Origin: Verpa conica | Taxonomy: Eukaryota > Ascomycota > Pezizomycetes > Pezizales > Morchellaceae | DNA length: 64,000 bases | Direction of reading: 5' to 3' | NCBI GenBank assembly: GCA_033030425.1 | Contig: JAUFSD010000011.1 | Location: 124,001-188,000, forward strand | Shown: positions 10,501-22,642 of the stretch, in pieces | Layout: each line of letters starts with the position of its first letter | How positions within the stretch are numbered: the first letter of the stretch is position 1 | Translations under genes and position numbers: made by a program | The notes under the pieces: model-generated | Told to the model about the DNA's origin: nothing | Databases searched by the model: none | The model's input: only the letters and a program-made list of their open reading frames with translations

Positions 10501-11196
10501 ATGAAATTCCTTCTATCAGTCCTCTTCCTAGCAGCCACCGTCTCATCCTGCGTCCCACCAGACATCATATGGAACAGGTACAATAACTCCCCTTAACAGA
10601 CTAACCCCCATAACTAACCCTCATAACTAACACACCCACTTCGTTCTCTTTTTTTTTCCCAGCATCGACATATTCTTCTCAGTCCAAGTCCAAAACGCAA
10701 CCTACCCAGACATCGACCTGCGTCACATCACATTCACCGGATCCGGCGGAGGAGACCAACACCTCTACCTCTCGCCCGCCGGCACCGCAGTCAGCACTTT
10801 CCAACTCCAAGGCGGAACCTGGGTCAACGGCACAATAATCCACGCCGTCGTGTCCGGCCAAGTCGACACAGACGGCACCCGAAACATATTCTTCACTGAA
10901 CGCACACAGCAGTTGGCTTCGTTGAATGCGCGCTTTGGGTGTCATCCGGTGACGGATGAATTGCAGGTGGAGTTTGATCTGCAGGATGGGGCCGTGACGT
11001 GTGTTAAGCCTGCGTCTGGGGGAAGGTATGAGTTGAGGTATAAGCCTGTTGGAGTATCGGGTATGATTATTATTCCTTCTCTTTTTTTTTTTTTTTTTTT
11101 TTTTTTGATAGAGGTTAATTCTTCGTGCTGATGTTTATAGCGCCGACGTGTATTGATGTGACTTTGGCTTCGGATCCTCCTCTTCCGCTGGAGTAG
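10501..11196 (+). CDS. Small secreted cysteine-containing protein, unknown function
   Basis: Three exons (10501-10577, 10663-11060, 11141-11196) close to 176 residues. The N-terminus MKFLLSVLFLAATVSSC is a clear signal peptide. The mature part has four Cys (the SSC at the cleavage site, FGCHP, VTCVK, PTCID) and two N-glycosylation sequons (QNATY, VNGT). It reads as a compact beta-rich domain without a family I recognise. Intron 1 has the branch motif CTAAC; intron 2 holds a T run of about 22. Size, secretion and its place beside a transposon nest fit an effector-like or cell-surface protein. That is inference from context only. Confidence 0.75.
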
Positions 11197-13693
11197 GTAT
11201 GGGAGTATGGTTGAGGGGCGTGGGTGAGGTTAAAAATGTCGCTTTGTATAACAGTTGTGTACGGTACTATAAATATCGATGTGGAATCAATTGATGGCTG
11301 AAGAATATCGTAAATGTGATCGGCGGCGAGTGAGAACATATGATGGATGCTCTGATTGTCTTCTTTTAAGTCTCGGTATTTATAAACCTTTGTTGTGCTC
11401 CGGGGATTGATATCCAAACCCGAGATTACCATCTGTGCAATATTATCCTCCTTGAGGCACGCATCTCTAGACTAAAAGCTATCTCAAGCCTTCCAAGATC
11501 AAAGTTGCCGATTTCTAGTGATCAGATGTTATACCTAAGAAAAAGCATGAGGTCAAGTATACCTCAACAATAGTCTTGTTAGTATCCTTTATTGCAGTGT
11601 CCCCCTCTAGGCAAGTGTAAGCGCCGTGCCGTAGTTAAACGCTTACTATAACCACACCACCTAGAATCCTGCAGAAACCTCTGAAGTCTGAATCCCTTTC
11701 CACCTTCTCCAAATCTTATTCCTGAGAAACGTAAATGCCTGGACTGACAGATGTTCCAGCGATAAAAACACCCCATATGGGTGTCTTCTCCTACCCCCCG
11801 GTAAAAGCTCCCTCTGGAAGAATACAGCCCCGCGACCTCCGTAATAGTCGCGTTTGAGATATGTATTTTCTGTAGTTTGAGCAACACGCGAAAAACGTGT
11901 TTCAAAGTCGTCTCCTGAAATAACTAGCCTCTCTGGGTTGAATTATCGTCCACATACCGAAGCGTGGCGTGAAATATAAATAGTAGTCTCAAAAGCATAG
12001 GCTGTAGTACCGAAACCTCCAATAATCATGGTAAGCACTCCCACCCACTAGCCCAAACCCCGAAAACGATGAGCCGTCGGAGGTCTTGAAGTAAACAACC
12101 ATGTGGTGTTTCCTAACGTTATTGATATTTCTTGGTAGTCTTTTGACCTAGATCTCCAATACGCGTGATAAGAGAAACGCCATCGTGCTCATATGGAATC
12201 GTTTTTTGATAAACCTCCGATTAAAAAATTTCTCGATTATTGTAAGCGGTCCTTGGTAGACATGTTCTATACCCGCAGATGTTTTCGAAGGGGTCTATCA
12301 TTACAATAGCAGAAAATCAGTCAACCGCGATAGTGCGGTCTCGTTTTTTTTTTTTTCGCGATAGGTCTAACCTGCTGTAATCCTCAGACAATGCTAGGTT
12401 TTTAAAAAAAAAGACTACCAAGAATGTCTTATTAGCGGAAGCGACCCGAGACGGAGGAGACGAGGTATGTGCTTCACACAGTCCTGACAATTTAGCGAGA
12501 TAGAGATAGAGAGAGAGTAAGGTTAATATATTCTCTGACTCTGTCTAGTACACTATACTCAAAAAAAAAGAAAGGGCGCCCATAGCTATTGTAGAAGTGT
12601 GAAATGCGCAATACGCTCGGTCATAACCCGTTCGTTTCTCCACAGTGAGGTGATTAGGAGTAAGTAATGGTGGGGGGCGGGGGGCTCGGGGACTGATCTA
12701 CGACCTATATATGTTTCTATCACTTCACCCCCCGCAAAGCCTCATGGAAATCTATGGAATTAAGGAGAACTGTGTCACGCTGGGGCGGGAATTGAGAGAC
12801 ATCACTCACGCCCCAACATCCCGTCGCGAGATCATCTCGTGTTGTGTTGATCACTGATCATCAATTACTAATAGGACTTATGTTAAGTTGAACCCGGAGT
12901 CTGCATTGATATTCTGTAGGAGGTGGTATCTCGCTAATGGACAATTGCAGGTAATCTCTCATCTAGAGTAGATGTTCTAGTAGTGCTGATGTTTGCGCGG
13001 ATGGGGCTTAAACCTTCGGGGGGGGGCGCGGGTGAAACCTGTTGTCTTTTGTCTCACAATACACCTATTTGGATACATGCATATAATCTACAGCCACGTT
13101 ATACTAAGGACTTATGAAATTAACTCTAGAGGAATGCCGCAGTATCCATACTTGACATTGTCCAGAATCTCCACGGAGGTAGGAAAGCTGATCAGACGAC
13201 AGATGTATCTACCCTAACCCTGAAGAATACCTGTGTGATCAACAGCCTAGAACCAGGTTCTTGGAAGGGGAGATCAAAGGGACTGCATCTTGCTCTATGC
13301 TTTATCCGAGCTTGGAGTAATTTGGTGGAAATCATAAAGTCTAGGCCTGGAGAAGGGGGGGGATCAGGGGCTACGAGGCAGATACGCGCCGTATAGCCAG
13401 GGGGGGGGAGAGAGCCAAACTAGGGAGAAAGAGTAAGACGGTAGCTATATTCAACTAGGACGTCACGTACTGGTACTACCGGAATAGCTAAATAGGATAA
13501 GGAGAGGGGCAGCTGTCACTCTTGTCTATTAGTAGTCACGCAGGAGTGACACCCCTGTCCTGCGTCAATCAAATCTCCGTCCCGTCGCAATGTCACAGAC
13601 TATCCCCTACAAAGCACTGAACCCCAGGGCTGACCTGGGTGTCAATCCTCACATCGGGCCGGGGGGGATGTCAAGTCTCCCTTTCCTTGTTTC
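11197..13693. other. Gene-poor spacer
   Basis: About 2.5 kb with only short shadow frames on both strands. It has homopolymer runs (T near 12344-12356, G near 13019-13027) and no recognisable repeats or domain relics. I see nothing that I can name. Confidence 0.5.
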
Positions 13694-13723
13694 TTGTCTC
13701 CCCCCCCCCTCGGCATAGGTTCC

Positions 13724-15630
13724 ATGTCCATTCCTTCAAGAGATCTTTGCTCTCCGCACAACACCTATCACGAATTCGCGTATCAGACCCCCCTCCAATT
13801 CACGAGTCATGGGAATCGACCGAGCATACGACTCAATACCATCACCCCCTACATCACCACCTCCACAGAACCCAATCGCGAGGAGGAACTACCACCTAAC
13901 GCAAGATGGGAACTCAAAGGTTAGTTTTTTTGATGTTTTTTTTTTTGTATATATATACATATACACTCTTTTTTATTTTAGTCTGACACACACACACACA
14001 CACAGAGACCAGTTACCCAACTTCTGGACTCACCATGGACCCTACAACCTCCCCGACTCCAGACACAAATACACAACCCGCAAGGTCTGAAAGACGCCGT
14101 GAATTCAGCTCGCCACTACGACGGCCTCAGCGCAACGGGGACCAAAGTTCCTTCGTTCTTACCCTTTTCTGGAAACTTCATTCTGGACGCCTCCTTTACG
14201 TTGCCAGGCGATGCCGACCCGCTGCTCCAAAGAGTGCGGCAGCTGGATCAGAGTCAGAAGGCAGAGTGCGCGGATCTGGCGAAGCAGTTGATATACCTCA
14301 TCGAGGAGGCCGACCACTTTACCTATGTTAGGCAGGGGAATGGCTCGCAGTTGACTGGCTTGAGGACCGTGACGGGGTGGTATTTTCATTACGTGTGTGG
14401 TGCTTCTAAAGAGCATTTTCCAGGTGAGTTCTTATTCGTGCGGGGGGGGGGGGGGGTCCGGTAGGGTGTGGTTGTGTTGACTCTCCTTTTTTTTTTTTAG
14501 AAAGTAATAGTATCGGCGATTGTAGGGGGAGTATATATGTTTCAATCTCGACAGAGCGGATATATATCTACTATACACATCGGGATTTACATGATGAACT
14601 TGCGCCTCCCCTTACTTTCCTGTCGCCGATAGACAACGATGACGAGGGAGAGGAGAAATTAGAAGAAGAGAAGAAAAAGAAGCAGAAAAAGAAGAAGAAA
14701 GTAGAAATTGAAGAAGCATCATCATCAGAAGAAGAACAGAAGGAGGAGGTACCAAGGGTCATTGAGCAATTTGAAGAAGCCAAAGAACAACTAGAAGAGA
14801 TTCTACCTGGGATAATCAAGGAAGAATACCCAAAACGAAAGATCCCGAAACTACGCCGAAAACCAAGCATAATTTCAATACCCTCTGTCTCATCTATTGA
14901 GAGTCTGCCCATACAAAGCCCACAACCACTAAGACCAGAGACACCGGGTAGGAAGGATTCACCGCTGCTGCCAGAGTTCAATGTCTTGCCTAAAGTTCAC
15001 CCAATCCCTGCGGGGGTAGATGGTTCTGTTCGGCGAAACTATATGAAACTAGGCGCGCTACGCGATCTCGTCGACTCATGGCTTCCGGAAGAGGGCCTTG
15101 AAGGCGATGAAGCACAGATCAACCCATTCTTACCGTTGACGTTTAGGTTCATGGCTGAGTGGTTTGAGTCTTCGATGGGGCATCCAAAGGTGCAGCATGA
15201 GATATACAAGATGCTAGCTCTCGAGAGTGACACGGGTACAGAAGGTAACAACAACAACAATAATAATAATAAACCTGCTGTGGTGGATAATGCGGATAAG
15301 AAACAAACACGGGGTGAGCCACTCAGGTACGATTCTTCCGTTTTAATCTGTTGTCCCTAATGCTTACATTCTCCCCCCCCCCCCCCTCCTCATATATATA
15401 GGCAAACTCCTAAAAATTCAAAGCCGGTGGGGAAACCGAAGCCAAAGTTGACTATAGAGGTTCCTAAAAGCCCGCGGCGTTCTGTTCGAGAATTTTTGAA
15501 ACTTGGGTCGGGGACTATATTAAGCCCGATTATTGAAGACCCGATCAAGTGTTCGCCTAGCGAAAAGCGTAAGAATAGCGATAAGTTATACAGCTCTGGA
15601 GAAAAGAAGAAAAGTAAAACCAATCCTTAG
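13724..15630 (+). CDS. Orphan protein with charged, Lys/Glu-rich middle region
   Basis: Four exons (13724-13919, 14013-14423, 14501-15326, 15402-15630) close to 553 residues from the ATG of MSIPSRDLCSPHN. An alternative first exon starting at ATG 13809 with an acceptor at 14006 is also possible. The N-terminal 180 residues look like a folded domain (LLDSPWTLQPP, GTKVPSFLPFSGNF, LTGLRTVTGWYFHYVCG). Then comes a strongly charged EEEKKKKQKKKKK stretch with a poly-Ser/Glu block, a Pro/Ser-rich linker, a second ordered region (RNYMKLGALRDLVDSWLPEE) and an N-run followed by a basic tail. It may be nuclear given the basic tracts. I do not recognise the family. Confidence 0.7.
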
Positions 15631-16098
15631 GACTTCTGGGAGTTAGGTGCCAATGGTATTCTAATATAGAACAGGGGACGGTATAATATTTGCGACCAGT
15701 TGGGAGACTGTATAGACTTGTATACGCGACATCATTTGGGGGAGTTTTGCTGTTTTAAAAATGGTTGATCACTTTGCATTTTACGGAGTGTATGGATGTT
15801 TGTATTCTGTTGAAAGTTACTTGTACTGGGAAAGAGAGTTGCATTGTTTTCTTTATTCTAATGGATTTGTACTTAGATTCATGGTGAATGTGTGATGTAT
15901 TTGTAAGACTTTTAGTTAAATGGTACATCGCTATTGCATAACCCATTTAATCAAGAGATTGCAGAAGCACACAACCCTATACTAAATTCTAAATCCACAT
16001 AAATCTTAAAACACAATACTCCTTCACTGGGTTCAAGTGAAATCTACTTATTTATCTCTAAGCATCAGTATCGTACTACTTGTACTTCACAACGATTG
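15631..16098. other. Convergent 3' spacer
   Basis: AT-rich sequence between the ends of two convergent genes. No coding signal. Confidence 0.5.
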
Positions 16099-17663
16099 CT
16101 ATAAAGAAACCCCATCTATCTTCATTGTGCTTGCCCAGCAGTCATCAACCTAGAATTGTTAGTCATAATATATGGTAAGACAAAGATAAAATACATACAC
16201 TCTTCATATGGTCATATCCTAACAACCAAGGCGCAAGCTCTGGATCCCTCCAGGCAAGTGCCTCCCCAGGAGGAGTAGGCACCATTTGCAGCTTTCGATC
16301 ACGCTCTTGCTGCTCAGGGCCATCATGCAGGTGGTAGAGGTATTGTTGTCTAATTTCCGTTAACATATGTAGGGGTGGTGGGATGAGAAGAACGTACACA
16401 TTTCCTCGCTGGACAACTCTAAATGTTCGTTCCTTACGACAGCCCTCATAAACCTTGAGTGCAAATTTGATGTCATCCTTGGACTTGATACGGCCGAGGC
16501 ACTCGCCGAGGACTGCTGCATCTTCTAGGGACATTCCCGCGCCAGATGCTAGATACGGTAGTGTAGCGTGGACAGCGTCACCAAGAAGTACAAAGGTGCC
16601 AGATGGATGGAACCAGCCATCTAGCCCCTCTCTAATGCATAGCTTCCATTTATGTACCTGCTCACAGAGCTTTAGTAGTTTCGGGATTCTATTTAACCAT
16701 CAGCCTTGAGTTTTATAGATAACCCTAACCCAGACTTGGCTAATATAATTATACCTTGGGTCCCAGTCTTTATATAGAGCTCTCATCTCCTCCACATTGC
16801 CCTCAACAGTAGTGGCACCACCCTCCGGAATATCATCTGGCACTAGAAGAACCATATTGAACTGTTCACCACCCTTCAAGACATAATTGACTAATTTCCA
16901 ATTAGCAGCTTTACAGAACCACTCCCAAGCCATTACTCACCAGCGTGACAGTCAGGACCTATCCAATAATTCACTTGCGGGTCTGTTACAAACCCTCTGA
17001 GTTCGGGATCTTCCATCATATCTTTCGTCTTTAGTAGTAGCCTATACGCCAGATCCCCCGTCGGGGTAGGCGGATCCTTATGACCAACCAAACACTCCCT
17101 CATCCTAGACGCAATCCCATCCGCGCCAATAACCAAATCCGCACTAAACTCCCTCCCATCCTGGAGAATCACAGTACTTTCCTCCGCCCCAAACCTAACA
17201 TCGTCAACCTTCGCCTTACACAGAACTTCCGACCCTAGCTCTACAGCGCGGTCAAGTAAACACTGGTGTAGGTTCGCACGATGAAAGTCCCAAAATGGGA
17301 ACCCGTACTTCTTCGCATGCTCACGAAAATCCATCGAGGAAAGGTGGTTCCCCTTCCAGCCAATCATATTGATACATCTTGGAAGTGTCGCGTACTTGAG
17401 GAGTTGCTCGCGCATCCCCCAAGCGATGAGGAGACGTGAGGCATTGGGGAGGATTTGAATGCCGGCGCCAATTTCGCCGATGGAGGCAGCTTGCTCGAGG
17501 ACTGTCACGGAGTGGCCGGCGAGGGAGACTGAGATTGCTGCTGCGAGACCACCGAGACCAGCGCCAACGATTATAACCTAGTGGTTATAAAAGGTTAATT
17601 AAACGAAGAGCTAGAAGGAATTGTTTTATATATTACCTTTAATACTATAGGGGATTTACTCAT
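16099..17663 (-). CDS. hxnX: FAD-dependent monooxygenase, HxnX-like (6-hydroxynicotinate 3-monooxygenase)
   Basis: Five exons (17637-17663, 16941-17577, 16755-16890, 16199-16688, 16099-16149) close to 446 residues, usual for the salicylate hydroxylase family. Motifs: FAD-binding GxGxxG in VIIVGAGLGGLAAA at residues 10-23, the DG motif in VIGADGIASRMR, and the GD motif in VLLGDAVHATLPYLASGAG. Start ATG 17663 gives MSKSPIVLK, with the first intron directly before the dinucleotide fold. In the nicotinate pathway of Aspergillus nidulans, HxnX decarboxylates and hydroxylates 6-hydroxynicotinate to 2,5-dihydroxypyridine. The assignment to HxnX rests on the neighbouring hnx genes; the enzyme class alone would allow a salicylate-type hydroxylase. 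AGATAA sites lie upstream at 17773 and 17813. Confidence 0.8.
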
Positions 17664-19226
17664 TGTGAGTAGTTTTTCACGGGATAGCTAATGTTCACAG
17701 GTGCAAATAAAGCTTCGAGTATATCAACACGTAGCTTTCTCTGAAGGGCCCTGGCTCAATTTGGAATAGAGTAGATAAGGGTATATATAGATCAATATTG
17801 AAATCAAGCTGAAGATAAATGGTTCCAGCATTTATGTATGTACCTGTATGTCGAATGTGAGGTCACCACAAGGAACCCTAACCCCCACCGCCCCCACCCC
17901 ACAACTCGATAATCGATGGCGATTCGGAAGCCCATTGCTGAATGGCATCTGGTGCATCGGCCATCATGCACGAACGGAATAGCTGTGCCAGCTGGAAAGT
18001 CCTTCCTGTGAGGTGGATTGTTGCGAGTGGGGAGAAAAAGTGGGGAAATCAACGGGTAGTCGCGGTCCGTTCGCAGAGCTGTCCCAGGGGTCGAGAGAGC
18101 TGTCATGAGATCGTGGGAGAGTGATAGGCGAGAGAAGAGGGGAAGGGGAAATCGCAAGTTACGTAAATGCGCATGTACAAAGAGGGTTAGGTTTCTATAC
18201 ACCATTCTGAGATATACGCTTGTGAGGGGTCTTTATACACTAGGTGTACTACGCTAGTGGTTAGGGTTCCCAGTCTGGATATTGAATACATGCAGAGCAG
18301 AGTAACTGTAGACGGACTTTCTATCCATTACTAATGAGATATTTATGTGTGGAATTTGGTCAATCAGGTTGATCGGTCACAACGGACCTATATTGTATCG
18401 GTATGCTCTAAAAGGGAACGAGCTGGGGAGTTGGCAGCCTAGCAGCTGCGGCTTCTGCTGGATTATAGGAATCGGAAGTAGCTACGAGTTGAGTAAATAC
18501 GTGGATCTATAGGTGTTTAAAGAGTAGTAGAGGTAATATATTTTGGGAGTGTATGGAACAAGGCAGTACTAAGAATTAGAGTCGATATATATGACTAACT
18601 GACAGCCATCTCCGGGATCCTCTATTACAAACCACTACAGATTATAATAAACTTTTATAAAAATTCCCTCAATTAATTCGAAAGAGGGTGTCAATAACTT
18701 CCTGGTAGTTCAGGGAGGTATTGGTTGAGCTGTTCGTCTCTCCTCAAGTCCTACGATTGGTGAACTTTCTTAGTTGTGGGTCGAGATAAATCATGGCTTG
18801 ACGGCCAGCGGGATCACGACAACTGGCGTTTATCACCGTGTCCTTTCTTTTTATTTTGGAGCTAAGTGAGAAAAAGCAAGTAGTAAGTACAAGTATTCTT
18901 GTAGGAGAGGTGTTTTTTTGGCTGGCATATGTATGCAAAACAGAAGGGTGAGATATCAATAAAATACTATTATGGCATGGGCGTGCTTGGGGTTCTGTCA
19001 ATTACTCTGAGGAGTATCAGTTATCACAGAGTATGAGCCAAATAGGGTAACAGAAAGGAAAGGTTAAGATGGAATATAAAGTCTTTCTAGGTACTTAATA
19101 GTGGAATTTCGTGACATTACTATCAAGAAAAAAATCCGTAGTATGAATAACTTTATGAAAAAATTAAATTGATAGCAAGACAGATCCTATTTACATGCAC
19201 AAATTAAAACTCCACTTCCACTACAA
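17664..19226. other. Spacer between hxnX and hxnM
   Basis: 1.56 kb, no gene supported. The hxnX promoter occupies the left end and carries GATA-type motifs. Two telomere-like motifs occur (AACCCTAACCC near 17874 and its reverse complement near 18259). The rest is AT-rich. Confidence 0.5.
17773..17778 (+). promoter_or_regulatory. HGATAR site (AGATAA) upstream of hxnX
   Basis: Matches the GATA-factor consensus used by AreA in nitrogen control, 110 bp upstream of the hxnX start codon. A second copy is at 17813-17818. Function is inferred. Confidence 0.4.
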
Positions 19227-20405
19227 TCAAGGCCTCACTTCAAGGTCATCAAGACCTTCCTTTTTCGGAGGCTTAAGATCCTCTTTCTTCATTGACAACA
19301 TCTCACCCGCCGGACTCGGTAGAAGGGCATCTTTGGGGTACGGGTTCTTGCTCTTGAAGTCATCACAAATCTGCTCCATAGTGACCCATTCAACGCCCTC
19401 GTGCTTATTAATATGCTCAATCAACCTTCCTATCCGTTAGTATTCCCATAATCTAAAGCCCATAACAAGAAAGGGAGAGAGAAAAATTCATACCTCTCAT
19501 GCATGAGCAAAACATGCGGCCTCCCGGACACATCCGGATGGATAGTAATAGGAAAGATAAACTCATCATACTCCCTATAAAAGTAATCGAAATGATCCCT
19601 CCAAATATCCTCAACGTCTCTTGGATTAACCCACCCATGACTATCTGCATTATTCTTGATAAACATCATGGGTGGTAAATCATCAATATACCAACTCCCC
19701 GGGATCTCCACCAGTCCCGTTTCCACCCCCTTGACCAGCGGCTTCATCCACTCCTCTGCCTTCTTCGTGTAGTCAATCTTAGTCCATGAATCCCCCTTAC
19801 GGAGGTAGTACGCTTGGCAGTCATGATGCGACATGGAGTGATCATACTCAATCCCATATTTGAGCATGAGCTCTGTACCCTCCTCGGAGCACTCCCACCA
19901 TGGGACAACATTACCACGGGGCGGCTTCCCGCAGAATTCAGTGATGAGGCGGTAGGATTTATCAAGGACATCACGTTGCTGCTCCCAGCTCATGTCGACG
20001 GGGTTTTCATGCGAGTACCCATGGAGTCCGCTATTTGTACCCCCCGTTAGCATATTGTAGTCTTATTAGCGGGAGAGTAGGAGGGGGGAAGCAAACATCT
20101 CGTGCCCAGCATCTCGGACCATGGCACATTCCTCTGGAAAGGTCTCGAGGGAGTGGCCAGGGATGAACCATGTGGTCTTCATGTTGTATTTCTCGAATAG
20201 CTTCAGGAGACGTCTAACACCGATGGTTCCGGCCCATAGTCCACGGGAGATGTCGCTGGTGGAATCTTGACCACCATAGGAACCGAGCCATCCGGCGACG
20301 GCGTCAATGTCAATGCCGTAGGTACAGAGAACTCCTGTTGAAGGGTTAATAAGTAATTTATGGATGAAGATTAGATGATAGTGGAGATTTACGCTTTTTT
20401 CCCAT
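19227..20405 (-). CDS. hxnM: Polysaccharide-deacetylase-family cyclic imide hydrolase, HxnM-like
   Basis: Four exons (20393-20405, 20097-20334, 19494-20030, 19227-19425) close to 328 residues. The tiny first exon encodes MGKKR, and the second opens with [20 protein letters not shown], the hallmark start of this NodB-fold subfamily (metal-binding Asp in GIDID). Further motifs are [15 protein letters not shown], the HxxxH-type [10 protein letters not shown], and the C-terminal [16 protein letters not shown]. The fold is that of PuuE-like amidohydrolases that act on cyclic amides. In the eukaryotic nicotinate pathway HxnM opens a cyclic imide ring. The gene is divergent from hxnW across a promoter of about 540 bp. 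Confidence 0.82.
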
Positions 20406-20558
20406 TTTAAATTATTTCTAGAGATGGTATGATTGAATTGTGAGATTGAAGATAGGAAGATTGGTTAAAGAGATATCGAGTGCAATTGATCTATTATATA
20501 TTTATCTATCTAGAGTACGAGAGGGGTATCACGTCCACTCATCTATTGGTGGTGGTTG

Positions 20559-20564
20559 TGATAA
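20559..20564 (+). promoter_or_regulatory. HGATAR site (TGATAA), first of a close pair
   Basis: TGATAAG, followed 13 bp on by CGATAAG. Closely spaced GATA pairs are typical of AreA-dependent promoters in ascomycetes. Binding is inferred. Confidence 0.45.
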
Positions 20565-20577
20565 GTTGAGTAGCTAT

Positions 20578-20583
20578 CGATAA
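20578..20583 (+). promoter_or_regulatory. HGATAR site (CGATAA), second of a close pair
   Basis: Part of TATCGATAAG, which also offers a GATA core on the other strand. Confidence 0.45.
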
Positions 20584-20946
20584 GACCCCGCTGTTGAATT
20601 GGCTGCCAAGTAAAGCCGTATGTACCTAGTAGGAAGCAGAAGGAGGGGTCGTGGTATCTCGGGGTTGGACAACGGGCAATTAAAAGCAACCACCATACAT
20701 AACAGAATCAGTTAAGGAGTCTCTTTGAGTAGCTTGCAGGGGAGTGCATGAAGCTGCAGGTGGATCTCCAGCTATGAAAGATGGAGAACATCAGGAGAGA
20801 GAGAGCGAGAACGGCTTCTTCCTTCTTCTAAAACAACAGCAATTCACACAGCACGACTTCACCAATATCAGCACATCCCCGGGACTCGTATTCAGCCCAT
20901 TTACCAATTGACTCTTTCAGGTTAATCCTCTCTCCACGCATCCGTT

Positions 20947-21832
20947 ATGAGTTCCAAGAGAGTCAGTGCATCCCCTCAATCCCTCACCCCACTTCATCCA
21001 TTGGCACAGCTAACAAACCACCCAGTTCTCTCTCTCCGGCCGTGTCGCCCTCATTACAGGAGGGGCTCGTGGCTGCGGCCTGGCCTTTGCCGAAGGCCTC
21101 GCTGAGGCCGGTGCTGACGTTGCGATCTTCGATATTATTGCTCCTCAGCCGGGCTTCCTCGAGATCGCAACAACCTACAATGTCCGAACCGCACACTATC
21201 TTGTAGATGTCTCATCAGAGGAGTCGCTCAAGGCAGGTTTCGAATCCTTCGTCAAGGAGTTCAATGGCAGACTTGATATCTGTGTCCCGACCGCCGGAAT
21301 CAACAAGAATGTAGAGTTCCTAAACACTAGCTTCGATGAGCACCAGAAGTTACTAGGTGTTAATGTCCTCGGGGTGTATCATACTGCCCAGTTTGCTGCA
21401 AAGCAGATGATTAAGAATGAGACGAAGGTTGGATCCATTATCCTAGTCGCAAGTATTGCGAGTTATATGGCGATTCGATCGCAGAACTCAAGTGCATATT
21501 GTGGGACGAAGGGGGCCGTGAGAGCTATGGTGCCCCCAATAGCCGCGGAGATGGTCAAATATGTTGGTCTCCTCCTCTACTCTTACTACCAGATCGGGCT
21601 AAAGTTTGCACAATAGGGGATTCGGGTCAATTCGATCTCTCCGGGGTATGTCAGGACAGAGATGACTGCACCTTTCCCACACCTCCTCGAGAGCTGGAAG
21701 GACGAGATCATGAACGGCCGTGTCGCTGAGCCAGAGGATATTCGCGGCGCGTGCGTGTTTTTAGCTAGTGATGCGAGCAAGTATATGACTGGGCAGGATC
21801 TGTGTATCGATGGTGGTGTAACGAAGTGGTGA
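20947..21832 (+). CDS. hxnW: Short-chain dehydrogenase/reductase, HxnW-like
   Basis: Three exons (20947-20961, 21026-21562, 21617-21832) close to 255 residues, the classical SDR length. Nucleotide-binding TGxxxGxG is seen as ITGGARGCGLAFAE. Catalytic residues are Ser in ILVASIASY and Tyr/Lys in SAYCGTKGA; the C-terminal motif SPGYVRTEM is also present. The 15-nt first exon encodes MSSKR and the next continues with FSLSGRVALITGG. In the hnx pathway HxnW is the predicted ketoreductase/dehydrogenase for a ring-derived intermediate. The gene shares its promoter with hxnM, which supports co-regulation. Confidence 0.82.
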
Positions 21833-21881
21833 TTTAATGGTGGGGGTATTTGTAAAATGAGGGATCCTTTTGTGAAAATTA

Positions 21882-22055
21882 CAGTCCTACCTCGCTATGC
21901 CGGATCCCAATATGCCGGATCCCTTGCTGTCCCGTACAAAATGCCCTGGCTAAAACATTTTCTCTACTACAAAATAAATTTGCTATCCCGGATCTCTTGC
22001 TATCCCGTATGAAATCTTCTGAATTCTTGGCATCCGGCATATCGAGGTGCGACTG
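21882..22055. mobile_element. pogo/Fot1-type MITE
   Basis: The ends are imperfect inverted repeats starting CAGTCCTACCTCG and CAGTCGCACCTCG, each continuing to TATGCCGGAT, and they are flanked on both sides by TA. This is the signature of Tc1/mariner elements of the pogo group. At 174 bp it encodes nothing and would depend on a transposase elsewhere. Internally CTATCCCG is repeated. Confidence 0.75.
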
Positions 22056-22369
22056 TATCTTGGTTTCTCTGCTTTGGGTAATAAATGCACACCTCAGCTT
22101 CTGTTCACATGGCCACAATCCATAAAATACACCGTTCAAAATAGGTTCTCTTTTCCCAGTCAAATCGCCACCAATATTACAATTAATGAGGAAAGAAAAA
22201 AAAAAAGCCACTTATATTACCCTTTACTCCGCCACCACAAAATGAACCTCAGTAGAAGTAACAGTCGGTGGTAAAACAAAGCTTTGGCCCACCGCGGAGT
22301 AGAACCGTAAGCTCCGAGTTAGCTAAGCCTAGAAGACGGACCGGTGCGGTTTCGGTGCCGGTGTCAGCT

Positions 22370-22642
22370 CTACCCAGTTGGTTTCTGATTTTTACTAAGC
22401 CGGTTGGCGAGCTCCCGCATGATACGACTTGTAAGCGATGTGCGGTTACGACGACGGCGGCGGCGGAATTCCACAACCCGAACCCTTGCAGGCCCTGAAT
22501 CAGTATCGGAGGCGTCACTTTCAGGGGACTGTACCCTAGATTCGGGCTGTGTGGCACTTTCGGAACTATAATACAGTCTTGGGTGCCCGGGCTTCATACG
22601 GGATAGTAAAACCTGGCATATCAGCGTATTGTTGGAAGCCAC
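22370..22642 (-). CDS. Doubtful small hypothetical protein
   Basis: 90-codon frame: a Ser/Glu/Asp-rich middle followed by a FRRRRRRNRTS basic run. Base composition is more GC-rich than the neighbours. It could be a gene fragment or a relic of a mobile element. I do not recognise it. Confidence 0.2.
   Translation of the reverse strand: MASNNTLICQVLLSRMKPGHPRLYYSSESATQPESRVQSPESDASDTDSGPARVRVVEFRRRRRRNRTSLTSRIMRELANRLSKNQKPTG

Larger units (their letters stand above)
20406..20946. promoter_or_regulatory. Divergent promoter of hxnM and hxnW
   Basis: 541 bp between two divergent start codons with no coding sequence. It contains two GATA motifs only 13 bp apart (20559 and 20578). A pyrimidine-rich tract lies before the hxnW start. 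Confidence 0.65.

Noticed and set aside
17804..18205. 133-codon minus-strand frame upstream of hxnX
   Set aside because: Overlaps the hxnX promoter side, has biased composition and no domain; treated as a chance frame.
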